DNA of 14,490 bases from NCBI GenBank assembly GCA_023398295.1, contig JAEWSL010000019.1, positions 1 through 14,490 of the forward strand, in the 5' to 3' direction. The notes under the pieces were generated by a model. It worked only from the letters and a program-made list of their open reading frames with translations. It had not been told where the DNA came from and made no database searches. This document shows, one piece after another, positions 6,116 through 12,751 of this stretch (positions are counted from its first letter, which is position 1; every line of letters starts with the position of its first letter). The stretch comes from Elusimicrobiota bacterium (GTDB lineage Bacteria; Elusimicrobiota; Elusimicrobia; Elusimicrobiales; Elusimicrobiaceae). A program made the position numbers and the translations under genes.

Positions 6116-6170
6116 GCTTACACAAACAGCACAATTGTCACTATTGCGCAACATATAAAATGAGGTGTTT

Positions 6171-7649
6171 ATGGCAGAAGAATTAAAATTTGCTACCGCC
6201 GGCTTTAGAGGCACTATTGCCGATAAAGTTACGGCGCAGAGCATACAGCGTTTGGCTTTAGGCATTGCGGGGCATATCTTTACGGACGGATATTACGGTT
6301 TTGAAGGAGACGGCTATCAAAAGCATATAAAAGAAAAAGGTTTCAAATTCAAAAGGCCTTTGGTGATTGTGGGCAATGACACAAGATTTTTATCGGATAA
6401 ATTTGCGGCTATAGTTTGTGATGTTTTAGCCTCAAAAGGCATAACGGTCAAGAGGGCGCTTTATCCGCTTCCCACGCCGGTTGCGGAGTGGGCGGTCCTA
6501 AAGGAGGGCGCGGTAGGCGCGGTGGTAATTACCGCAAGCGAGGCGGATTACAGTCAAAACGGTCTTAAATGGGTATCTTTTTACGGGGGAATTGCAAATA
6601 ACGAGGTCGTGCAGAGCATAGAGAACAATGCGCCGGCGCCCTCCTCCCTGCCCAAGGAGCTGCCGGAGTTCGGCTATCTGAACGCCGCGGTGGGAGAGCA
6701 GAATTTCAGGGACGAGTATCTTGAACATCTTTCCGGCATCATTGACGTAAAAGCTATAAAAAAAGCCAAGCTCAAAGTGGGTATTGATCCGCTTTTCGGT
6801 TCGGCGGACAATTATTTCAGGCTGTTTCTTGCCCGCTGCGGCGTAAGCGTTGAGGGGGTAAATGAAGGAGGGGACGTTCTTTTCGGCGGCAAAGTGCCTA
6901 ATGCAGGCCCCGTTTCTTTAAGCGCTTTAAGCGGGCTTGTGGTCAAAAAGAAGCTTCATCTGGGCATAGCCTGCAACAGCGATTGCGATAAATTCGGCAT
7001 CATCGGCCCCGACGGGGATTGGATATCTCCCAATCAGATTGCGCCCGTGCTTTTGGACCATATTATACGAAACCGCAAAACCAAAGGCCGCGTGTGCAGA
7101 AGTTTAATTACCACGCACCTTATTGACGAAGTGGCAAAAGCCCATAATCTGCTTGTGAGGGAAACGCCCGTTGGCTTTAAGTATATAAACGAGCTTATGA
7201 TGAACGGCAATTATATCTTCGGCGCCGAAGAATCCGGCGGCGTCGCCATTTCCAATCATATGCCCGATAAGGACGGCATTTTGGCTTGCATGCTCGTGCT
7301 TGAAATGCTTGCCGTGGAAGGTAAAACGCTTAAGCAGATATTTAAGGATTTCTACAAAAAATATAATGTTTACTACGATAAAAAAGTAAGTATTCCCAAG
7401 AGGGAGGTGGACATAAACTCAATTATGGAAAAGTTGAATTTGAATCCGCCTCTTTCCTTAAACAAAACTTCCGTCTGGCGCATTGACCAAACGGACGGTT
7501 TTAAGTTTATTCTCAAAGGCGGCAGCTGGCTTGCTTTGAGGCCTTCCGGCACGGAGCATCTTATAAGAATATACGCCGAAGCCAAGGATCCCAAAGCGCC
7601 CTCAAAGCTTATTGAGGAAGCAAAAAAAATAATTGAAGATTTATCCTAG
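6171..7649 (+). CDS. alpha-D-phosphohexomutase (phosphoglucomutase/phosphomannomutase family) with altered active-site motifs
   Basis: This 492-residue protein has the four-domain phosphohexomutase plan, the family that moves phosphate between C1 and C6 of hexoses through a phosphoserine. Recognisable parts are the N-terminal FATAGFRGTIA (7-17), catalytic loop TASEADYSQNGLK (121-133), metal loop NSDCDKFG (269-276), sugar loop GAEESGG (351-357) with KDGI downstream, and phosphate loop RPSGTEHLIRIYAEA (457-471). The serine (S123) and two metal aspartates (D271, D273) are kept. However, the usual TASHNP reads TASEAD, the first metal-loop Asp is Asn269, and the loop arginine is lysine. Substrate cannot be assigned. 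ATG at 6171 follows TGAGGTG; an in-frame GTG at 6165 overlaps that site. The gene precedes eno by 28 bp, consistent with a shared role in sugar metabolism. Confidence 0.88.
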   Translation: MAEELKFATAGFRGTIADKVTAQSIQRLALGIAGHIFTDGYYGFEGDGYQKHIKEKGFKFKRPLVIVGNDTRFLSDKFAAIVCDVLASKGITVKRALYPLPTPVAEWAVLKEGAVGAVVITASEADYSQNGLKWVSFYGGIANNEVVQSIENNAPAPSSLPKELPEFGYLNAAVGEQNFRDEYLEHLSGIIDVKAIKKAKLKVGIDPLFGSADNYFRLFLARCGVSVEGVNEGGDVLFGGKVPNAGPVSLSALSGLVVKKKLHLGIACNSDCDKFGIIGPDGDWISPNQIAPVLLDHIIRNRKTKGRVCRSLITTHLIDEVAKAHNLLVRETPVGFKYINELMMNGNYIFGAEESGGVAISNHMPDKDGILACMLVLEMLAVEGKTLKQIFKDFYKKYNVYYDKKVSIPKREVDINSIMEKLNLNPPLSLNKTSVWRIDQTDGFKFILKGGSWLALRPSGTEHLIRIYAEAKDPKAPSKLIEEAKKIIEDLS

Positions 7650-7677
7650 CCGCAAAAAGGCGGGATAAGGGGGTTTT

Positions 7678-8946
7678 ATGAAAATAACCGACATAAGCGC
7701 GCGGGAGGTTTTGGACTCGCGCGGGTTCCCTACGGTATTTGCGAGGGTAACCCTATCCGACGGGAGCGAAGGCTGCGCCATGGCGCCCAGCGGGGCTTCA
7801 ACGGGTTCGCACGAAGCTTTGGAACTGCGCGACTCCGACGAAACAAGATATCAGGGCAAAGGCGTTTTGCGCGCCGTAAAAAACGTAGACAAAATAGCAA
7901 AAGAGCTTGCCTGTAAAAATATTGATATACAAAAAGTTGACGAGCTTATGCTCGCCCTTGACGGCACGCCCAATAAAACTGTTTTGGGCGCAAACGCCAT
8001 GCTGGCCGTTTCTCTTGCGTGCGCAAGGGCTTTTGCCGCGGCGGAGGGTTTGCCCCTCTACAAATACATAAGGCGCGCTTACGGCCTTAAGGAAAAAAGT
8101 TTTATCCTGCCGACGCCGATGTTAAACATCGTAAACGGCGGCAAGCACGCAGACAGCGGCCTTGCCGTGCAGGAGTTTATGATAGTGCCTCAGGCCGCGC
8201 CTTCTTTTGAGGAAGCTTTGCGGCAGGCAAGCGAGGTCTATCATACTCTTAAAAAAGAACTGGCCTCTTCAGGCATGGTAACGGCCGTGGGCGACGAAGG
8301 TGGTTTTGCGCCTAAAATAGCTTCTCATGAGGAAGTCTTAAATGTCCTTCTTAAGGCCTGCGCGGACGCAGACTGCAAAAAAATGGCTCTTGCTTTAGAC
8401 TGCGCCGCAAGCGAGTTTTATAAAGACGGCCGCTATAATTTTGAGGGCCGAAGCAGAACCTATCAGGAGATGTCCGAAATATATGCCTCCTGGTGTCAAA
8501 AATATCCTTTGGTGTCCATAGAAGATCCTCTTTTTGAAGACGACTGGCAGGGCTGGAGATATTTTACGCAGGAGCTCGGCTCAAAAATAAATATAGTCGG
8601 CGACGATTTGTTTGTGACAAATCCCGCCCGCCTTAAGGACGGCGTAGAACTTAAAGCGGCAAACTCAATCTTAATAAAACTTAACCAGATAGGCACTTTA
8701 AGCGAAACCGTAAAGGTAATAAATATGGCGAAAGCCGCGGGTTTTACAACCATAATTTCCCACCGCTCGGGCGAAACGGAAGATACTTTTATCGCAGATC
8801 TAGCCGTGGCCGTAAACGCCGGCGCGATAAAAACGGGCGCGCCCGCAAGAAGCGAGAGGGTTTGCAAATACAACCGTCTGCTTGCCATTTCCGACGAGCT
8901 CGGTTCAAAAGCCGTCTACGCGGGGAATAAAGTTTTCAAGAAATAA
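7678..8946 (+). CDS. eno: enolase (phosphopyruvate hydratase)
   Basis: This 422-residue protein is a complete enolase, converting 2-phosphoglycerate to phosphoenolpyruvate in glycolysis with Mg. The N-terminal SAREVLDSRGFPTV is followed by the mobile catalytic loop PSGASTGSHEALELRD (around 38-53). VGDEGGFAP holds the general-acid glutamate. The metal ligands appear in LDCAASEFY, SIEDPLFEDDW and GDDLFVTN, and the catalytic lysine in ILIKLNQIGT. The family signature HRSGETEDTFIADLAV is near the C-terminus. The length is normal and no key residue is missing. GGGGG lies about 5 nt before the ATG. It probably shares a transcript with the phosphohexomutase upstream, and it is followed by a division gene, an arrangement (eno next to ftsB/divIC) seen in many bacteria. 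Confidence 0.98.
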   Translation: MKITDISAREVLDSRGFPTVFARVTLSDGSEGCAMAPSGASTGSHEALELRDSDETRYQGKGVLRAVKNVDKIAKELACKNIDIQKVDELMLALDGTPNKTVLGANAMLAVSLACARAFAAAEGLPLYKYIRRAYGLKEKSFILPTPMLNIVNGGKHADSGLAVQEFMIVPQAAPSFEEALRQASEVYHTLKKELASSGMVTAVGDEGGFAPKIASHEEVLNVLLKACADADCKKMALALDCAASEFYKDGRYNFEGRSRTYQEMSEIYASWCQKYPLVSIEDPLFEDDWQGWRYFTQELGSKINIVGDDLFVTNPARLKDGVELKAANSILIKLNQIGTLSETVKVINMAKAAGFTTIISHRSGETEDTFIADLAVAVNAGAIKTGAPARSERVCKYNRLLAISDELGSKAVYAGNKVFKK

Positions 8947-9001
8947 ACAAAAAAAACCGGCATAGGCAAAGCATTAAAAGGTAAAATATATAAAAGGCCC
9001 C

Positions 9002-9016
9002 CGAAAGGACCTTTCG
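9002..9016 (+). repeat. short hairpin before ftsB/divIC
   Basis: CGAAAG (9002-9007) pairs with CTTTCG (9011-9016) over a 3-nt loop, 12 bp before the ATG of the next gene. An A/T box TATAAA (8989-8994) lies upstream and could serve as a -10, but no good -35 is visible. The hairpin lacks a T tract, so I do not call it a terminator; it could affect translation of the division gene, which has no clear Shine-Dalgarno sequence. Confidence 0.5.
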
Positions 9017-9027
9017 TATGCGGTTTT

Positions 9028-9321
9028 ATGAAGAGCAAAACTAAAAATAAAATCTTAATTCTGCTTTTAGCCCTGGCGGGGCTTGCGCTTGTTTTTAACA
9101 ACAGTTTTTTGGGGCTGGTGCATAACGCTTTTGAGCTCAAAAAACTTAACAGACGGATAAGCGGGCTGGATAAAGAACATAAGGCCCTGCGGGAAGAATA
9201 TCAAAAAATTTTAGACGGCGATAAAAGCTATCTTGAAAATACCGCGCGCGTTAAATACCATATGAAAAAGCCCGACGAGCTGGAATTTAGAATAAAAACG
9301 GATAAAGCCGCGCGGCAATAA
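9028..9321 (+). CDS. FtsB/DivIC septum formation initiator family protein
   Basis: This small protein (97 residues) has a basic cytoplasmic start (KSKTKNK), one membrane helix (about 9-31), a coiled-coil segment (about 35-63, LKKLNRRISGLDKEHKALREEY) and the family's C-terminal box YLENTARVKYHMKKPDELEFRI (68-89), close to the usual DivIC pattern of YIE-x-x-AR-x-x-x-M-x-x-P-x-E. FtsB and DivIC bridge FtsL and FtsQ/DivIB in the divisome and help activate septal wall synthesis. The position directly after eno supports the call. The protein matches family length. I cannot decide between the names FtsB and DivIC, so I give no symbol. No strong Shine-Dalgarno sequence precedes the ATG. Confidence 0.88.
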   Translation: MKSKTKNKILILLLALAGLALVFNNSFLGLVHNAFELKKLNRRISGLDKEHKALREEYQKILDGDKSYLENTARVKYHMKKPDELEFRIKTDKAARQ

Positions 9322-9340
9322 AAACGCCGCGGGAGGGAAT

Positions 9341-9970
9341 ATGAAAGTATATACTTTTGAGCTCGGAAAGATGTCAAACTGTTCTTATATAGTTGAAAAT
9401 AACGGGGAAGGCATAATAATAGATCCTTCCTGGGAAATAGGGAAAATAGAGCAGACTTTGAAAGAAGAAAATATAAAACCCGCAGCCGTAATTTTTACTC
9501 ACGGGCATTACGACCATCTTACCAACGCCGAGGTTTTGCTTAGAAAATATAATCTCAAAGGTTATATTGAGCGCAGCGACAGGGAGCTTGCCTCCAATAT
9601 TCCAAACAATATGCTCAAAACTTTTGAAGGAGATTATACCGAAAAAATTGCCGGCCTCCCCGTTATTTTTATGCATACGCCCGGGCATACTCCCGGCTCC
9701 TGCTGCATACATATTGAGAATGTTATTTTCACAGGCGATACCCTTTTCCCCGGCGCCTGCGGCAGGACCGATTTGCCCGGTTCCAGTTCGCTTGAGCTGG
9801 GCAAAAGCTTGGAGAGGCTTTCTCATCTTATTGCGGGCACGGTAGTCTACAGCGGGCACGCTTACGGCGGCGAGGGCAGCGGCGTTACGACCATAGGCGA
9901 CGAGGTAAAAAATAATCCGTTTATAAAACTTGCCGTTGAGGATCCCGATTATTTTGAAAGCATGATATGA
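9341..9970 (+). CDS. MBL-fold metallo-hydrolase, glyoxalase II-like (YcbL type)
   Basis: This 209-residue soluble protein carries the full set of metallo-beta-lactamase-fold metal ligands: THGHYDH (H54, H56, D58, H59), H116 in HTPGHTPGS, D133 in FTGDTLF and H173 in VVYSGHAYG. The FTGDTLFPGACGRTDLPG segment and the closing TTIGDEVKNNPFI are typical of the single-domain glyoxalase II-like YcbL group, which lacks the glutathione-binding C-terminal domain of true GloB. Likely a thioester or similar hydrolase with two metal ions; the substrate is not predictable. Between H173 and TTIG there are a few extra glycine-rich residues compared with the usual GHGPATTIG. GGGAGG precedes the ATG. The stop overlaps the start of the next gene by 4 bp (ATGA), indicating coupling. 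Confidence 0.92.
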   Translation: MKVYTFELGKMSNCSYIVENNGEGIIIDPSWEIGKIEQTLKEENIKPAAVIFTHGHYDHLTNAEVLLRKYNLKGYIERSDRELASNIPNNMLKTFEGDYTEKIAGLPVIFMHTPGHTPGSCCIHIENVIFTGDTLFPGACGRTDLPGSSSLELGKSLERLSHLIAGTVVYSGHAYGGEGSGVTTIGDEVKNNPFIKLAVEDPDYFESMI

Positions 9971-10617
9971 TAAAATACGCTTTAATTACCGACTTTGACG
10001 GCACGGTTACCACCCTTGATATAGGCAACACGCTCTGTTTGCACTACGGCACTACCACGCCCGCGCGCATAGAAAAAGCTTTCGCCGCAAAAGAAGACGC
10101 AAAACATTGGATGCGGAGCCATTTTTCCCCGATAACGGCAGATAAAAAAGATTTTGAGGAAGTTATCTTAAGTTATGCTGTAATTAAAAACGGTTTTGTG
10201 GAGCTCGCCAAATACTGCGGCGAAAAGAAAATGCCTTTTGAAATAGCAAGCGGCGGCCTTGATATTTACATAAATCCCGTCTTAAAGCATAACAACGTGC
10301 CGCCTATTAAAATTTACTGCGTGCAGGGAACTTTTACCGCAGACGGCATTGCGGTGGATTTCGTGCATTTTCCTGATACGACTTTGGAAGCCTTTAAGGC
10401 CGAGCGCGTGAAATATTATAAAGCGCAGGGTTTTACGACCATATTTTTCGGCGACGGGCCCAGCGACTTTGACGCCGCCAAAGAAGCCGATATCTGCTTT
10501 GCCACCAGCCGCCTTAAAACTTTATGCGAGGAAAATAAATTGCCTTTCCTCGCCTTTGAAGATTATTTCGCCGCCTTAAAAATCGTAAAGGGGGACTATG
10601 TACCCTTACCTGCATAA
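9967..10617 (+). CDS. HAD-superfamily phosphatase, MtnX/SerB-like
   Basis: This 216-residue protein has the HAD core: motif I DFDGT (D9 nucleophile, D11 acid/base), motif II serine in EIASGG (S95), a lysine near 144-149 and motif III FFGDGPSDFDAA (D163, D167). The long helical cap between motifs I and II fits subclass I, as in phosphoserine phosphatase and MtnX (2-hydroxy-3-keto-5-methylthiopentenyl-1-phosphate phosphatase). No methionine-salvage genes are in view, so MtnX function is not supported by context and the substrate is open. It starts inside the stop of the MBL gene (4-bp overlap) and its last 20 bp overlap the start of lgt, so all three are likely translated from one message. Confidence 0.88.
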   Translation: MIKYALITDFDGTVTTLDIGNTLCLHYGTTTPARIEKAFAAKEDAKHWMRSHFSPITADKKDFEEVILSYAVIKNGFVELAKYCGEKKMPFEIASGGLDIYINPVLKHNNVPPIKIYCVQGTFTADGIAVDFVHFPDTTLEAFKAERVKYYKAQGFTTIFFGDGPSDFDAAKEADICFATSRLKTLCEENKLPFLAFEDYFAALKIVKGDYVPLPA

Positions 10618-11368
10618 TATTTTTGGGCTGCAAATACCGCTTTACGGCATTATGAGCGCGCTTGCTTACGCGGCGGGTATTTTTTACTGTCTAAAACGCA
10701 GGCAGCTTCTTGCCTTAAGTAAAGACGAAATGGCCGATTTTCTTTTTTATATAATTTTTGGCGCGCTTTTAGGCGGCAAGCTGCTTTATATTGTTTTTAA
10801 TTTTGACAGTTTCGCCGCCTCTTCCTTTATTGACAAAATAAGATACGGGTTTGTTTTCTTCGGCGGGTTTTTGGGAGCTTTGGGTTTTGGCGCGCTTTAC
10901 GCAAAACGCAGGCAGATTTCTTTTTTGAAAGCGGCCGATTTCTTTTGCGCGCCGCTTGCTTTGGGCCACGCCGTAGGGCGCGTAGGCTGTTTTTTGGCGG
11001 GTTGCTGCTACGGAAAAGTTTCGCACAGTTTTTTTGCGGTTAAATTTACTTCGCCGGAATGCCTTGTGCCGCAGCACCTGCACGGCGCGGGGCTTTATCC
11101 AACGCAGCTTATGGAGTCTGCCTTAAACCTGCTTTTATTTTTTATTCTGCTGTTTTTTTATAACAGGAAACATAAAGACGGCGATATTTTTGCCCTTTAT
11201 ATAATCGGCTACGGCCTGATAAGGTTTTTTGTTGAGTTTTTCAGGGGCGACGACAGGGGCGCTTTTATCCTCGGTCTTTCGCCCTCGCAGTTTATAGCGC
11301 TGCTTTTGGCCGCCGCGCTTGGCGCCGTTATTTTTGTTAGGAGGTTTTATGGCTTCCCCAAAAAATAA
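10598..11368 (+). CDS. lgt: prolipoprotein diacylglyceryl transferase (divergent GCC-type Lgt)
   Basis: This 256-residue protein has about seven hydrophobic helices. Lgt, in the inner membrane, transfers diacylglycerol from phosphatidylglycerol to the lipobox cysteine of prolipoproteins. Family features visible are PLYGIMSALAY at the start, the signature region GRVGCFLAGCCYG (127-139), YPTQLMES (167-174) and RFFVEFFRGDDRG (209-221). The signature differs from the E. coli form GRxGNFxNxExxG: a Cys replaces the first Asn, and the later Asn and Glu are absent. The usual HGG is FGG at 88-90. Such variants occur in other phyla and are annotated as Lgt, so it could be the true enzyme or a paralogue. 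GGGGG precedes the ATG inside the HAD gene; its end overlaps rluD by 20 bp. Confidence 0.85.
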   Translation: MYPYLHNIFGLQIPLYGIMSALAYAAGIFYCLKRRQLLALSKDEMADFLFYIIFGALLGGKLLYIVFNFDSFAASSFIDKIRYGFVFFGGFLGALGFGALYAKRRQISFLKAADFFCAPLALGHAVGRVGCFLAGCCYGKVSHSFFAVKFTSPECLVPQHLHGAGLYPTQLMESALNLLLFFILLFFYNRKHKDGDIFALYIIGYGLIRFFVEFFRGDDRGAFILGLSPSQFIALLLAAALGAVIFVRRFYGFPKK

Positions 11369-12314
11369 AACGCAAAAAAGCGAAAGCCAAAAGCAAAACC
11401 AAAGCGCAAAATCCCAATGTTTTATTTTTGAGGATAGAGCTCAGCGTTTGGACGTTTTTCTCTCTTACTGCGCGGAAGGCTACAGCAGAAGCATAATCCA
11501 AAAAATTATCAAAGAAGGCAGGGTTCTTGTAAACGGCAAAAAACAGCTAAAGCCATCATTTGAGCTTGAGGAAGGCGATACGGCCGAAGTGTTTTGGCCG
11601 TCTGAAGAACAAAATAAAATAGTTCTGAAGGATTTAATTATTTTTGAAAATAAAGATTTTTTTGTCATAAATAAGCCCGCCGGTCTTTTAGTGCACCCGC
11701 AAAGCTCCGCCTGGGAAAATAATCCGCAGGCCGTTTATTGCGCGGACGATACTATTGTTTCGGCTGTTTTAAGCTCTCCGCCAAAAGGTTTTGACGCGTC
11801 TTTGCCGCGCCTTGGTCTTGTGCATCGCCTTGACAGGGAAACAAGCGGCGTTATGCTTATTGCCAAAAATAAAGAATTTCAGCAGGCGGCTTTGCAAATG
11901 TTTGCCGAGCGGCAAATGTATAAAACTTATCTTGCCCTTTGCTGCGGCGCCGTGCCCGATAAAGAGGGCGCCATAGACGTGCCCATAGGCCGCCTTGCCG
12001 GCGGCAAGATAAAAGCCGGCGAACTTGGCCGCAGCGCGCTTACCGTCTATAAACGGCTTAAGACAAACGGCAAATTTTCTTTAATGGAACTTTATCCCAA
12101 AACAGGGCGCACAAACCAGCTGCGCGTGCATATGGCGTGGCTGGGCTATCCGGTTTTAGGCGATTGGCTTTATAAAGGGGCAAGCGCGCCGCGTCTTATG
12201 CTGCACGCTTTGCGTCTTGAGTTTAAGCACCCTTTTATAAATAAGGATTTTTGTTTTGAGGTAAAACCTCCGAAGGATTTTAAGGAAGCCTTAAAACTCT
12301 GCTTCGGCAAGTAA
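11349..12314 (+). CDS. 23S rRNA pseudouridine synthase, RluD/RluC family
   Basis: This 321-residue protein isomerises uridines in rRNA. A polar, lysine/glutamine/serine-rich tail (1-22) is followed by an S4 RNA-binding domain (about 30-85, RLDVFLSYC...SRSIIQKIIKEGRVLVNGK) and the catalytic domain, with VINKPAGLLVHP, the motif GLVHRLDRETSGVMLIAKN containing catalytic D162, and KTGRTNQLRVHMAWLGYPVLGDWLY (251-275). This order is that of RluD/RluC; the two cannot be told apart here. I chose the ATG at 11349, with TAGGAGG about 4 nt upstream inside lgt, over an in-frame upstream ATG at 11319 that lacks such a site. Its last 24 bp overlap, convergently, the end of the ACT-domain gene on the other strand. 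Confidence 0.94.
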   Translation: MASPKNKTQKSESQKQNQSAKSQCFIFEDRAQRLDVFLSYCAEGYSRSIIQKIIKEGRVLVNGKKQLKPSFELEEGDTAEVFWPSEEQNKIVLKDLIIFENKDFFVINKPAGLLVHPQSSAWENNPQAVYCADDTIVSAVLSSPPKGFDASLPRLGLVHRLDRETSGVMLIAKNKEFQQAALQMFAERQMYKTYLALCCGAVPDKEGAIDVPIGRLAGGKIKAGELGRSALTVYKRLKTNGKFSLMELYPKTGRTNQLRVHMAWLGYPVLGDWLYKGASAPRLMLHALRLEFKHPFINKDFCFEVKPPKDFKEALKLCFGK

Positions 12315-12704
12315 GCTTTCGGCTTTTTCAAGGTCGTTTACTACTAAGAAAATTCTTGAGCCGTTATCCCCGTACGCGCTGCCGTAGATGTTGGTAATAT
12401 TGATATTATTTGCGCCCAAGAGCCCGCTTATTTTTACAAGCGCGCCCTTTTTGTTGGGCAGGATTAAACATAAAATATCAGTCTTAACGCAGGTGTATCC
12501 GCCCTGGGTTATTATCCGGGCGATATCAATTTCTTCCTGGGTTTTGTCGGGGACTATTCTTATTACGGCGGCTTCGTAGCGTATGTCGGAGGCCATGCCG
12601 ATAATATTCATGCCGTTGTCCGTTATAATCTGCGCAAAATCTTTTAAGGAGCCCGGCTCGTTAACCAAAAAAACGCTGTATTGCGCCGCTTTTGAAACCT
12701 GCAT
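12291..12704 (-). CDS. tandem ACT-domain protein
   Basis: This 137-residue protein consists of two ACT domains and nothing else: the first about residues 7-72 (YSVFLVNEPGSLKDFAQIITDNGMNIIGM), the second about 76-135 (LCLILPNKKGALVKISGLLGANNINITNIYG). Each has the N/P-x-x-G-x-L pattern at the first loop, where ACT domains usually bind amino acids at a dimer interface. Stand-alone double-ACT proteins are thought to be amino-acid sensors, but no partner enzyme is nearby. The ATG is preceded by GGAGG at 5 nt. A TATAAT box lies at 12756-12751, over the stop codon of the upstream gene, without a good -35. Its 3' end overlaps rluD by 24 bp in convergent arrangement, so the two transcripts could pair. 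Confidence 0.88.
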   Translation of the reverse strand: MQVSKAAQYSVFLVNEPGSLKDFAQIITDNGMNIIGMASDIRYEAAVIRIVPDKTQEEIDIARIITQGGYTCVKTDILCLILPNKKGALVKISGLLGANNINITNIYGSAYGDNGSRIFLVVNDLEKAESLLAEAEF

Positions 12705-12721
12705 AAAACCTCCGTAAAAAT

Positions 12722-12743
12722 AAAAAAAATCCCGACGGAACTT
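12722..12743 (-). terminator. possible weak terminator or leader hairpin
   Basis: On the minus strand AAGTTCC (12743-12737) can pair with GGGATTT (12733-12727) over a 3-nt loop, including two G-U pairs, and a run of eight T follows at 12729-12722. It lies after the stop of the TM0106-like gene and before the ACT gene. The stem is short and partly consumes the T run, so activity is doubtful. Confidence 0.3.
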
Positions 12744-12751
12744 TCAATATA

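Larger units (their letters stand above)
5476..6170. other. 695-bp gene-free region rich in nested inverted repeats
   Basis: I find no credible reading frame, tRNA, tmRNA, SRP or RNase P signature here. The stretch has at least six inverted repeats, described separately, two of which are diverged copies of one element in opposite orientation. It begins after recO with an 8-bp direct repeat (TTAACGGC at 5487-5494 and 5503-5510) that also forms a weak hairpin TTAAC/GTTAA. It ends with the promoter-like sequences and ribosome binding site of the phosphohexomutase gene. Such a long gap is out of character with the rest of the window, where gaps are usually under 100 bp. Confidence 0.8.

Noticed and set aside
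5476..6170. CRISPR array or tRNA/tmRNA cluster in the gene-free region
   Set aside because: There are no regularly spaced direct repeats of CRISPR length, no T-loop (GGTTCRAxxC) with a matching acceptor stem and no tmRNA ends; the repeats are inverted.
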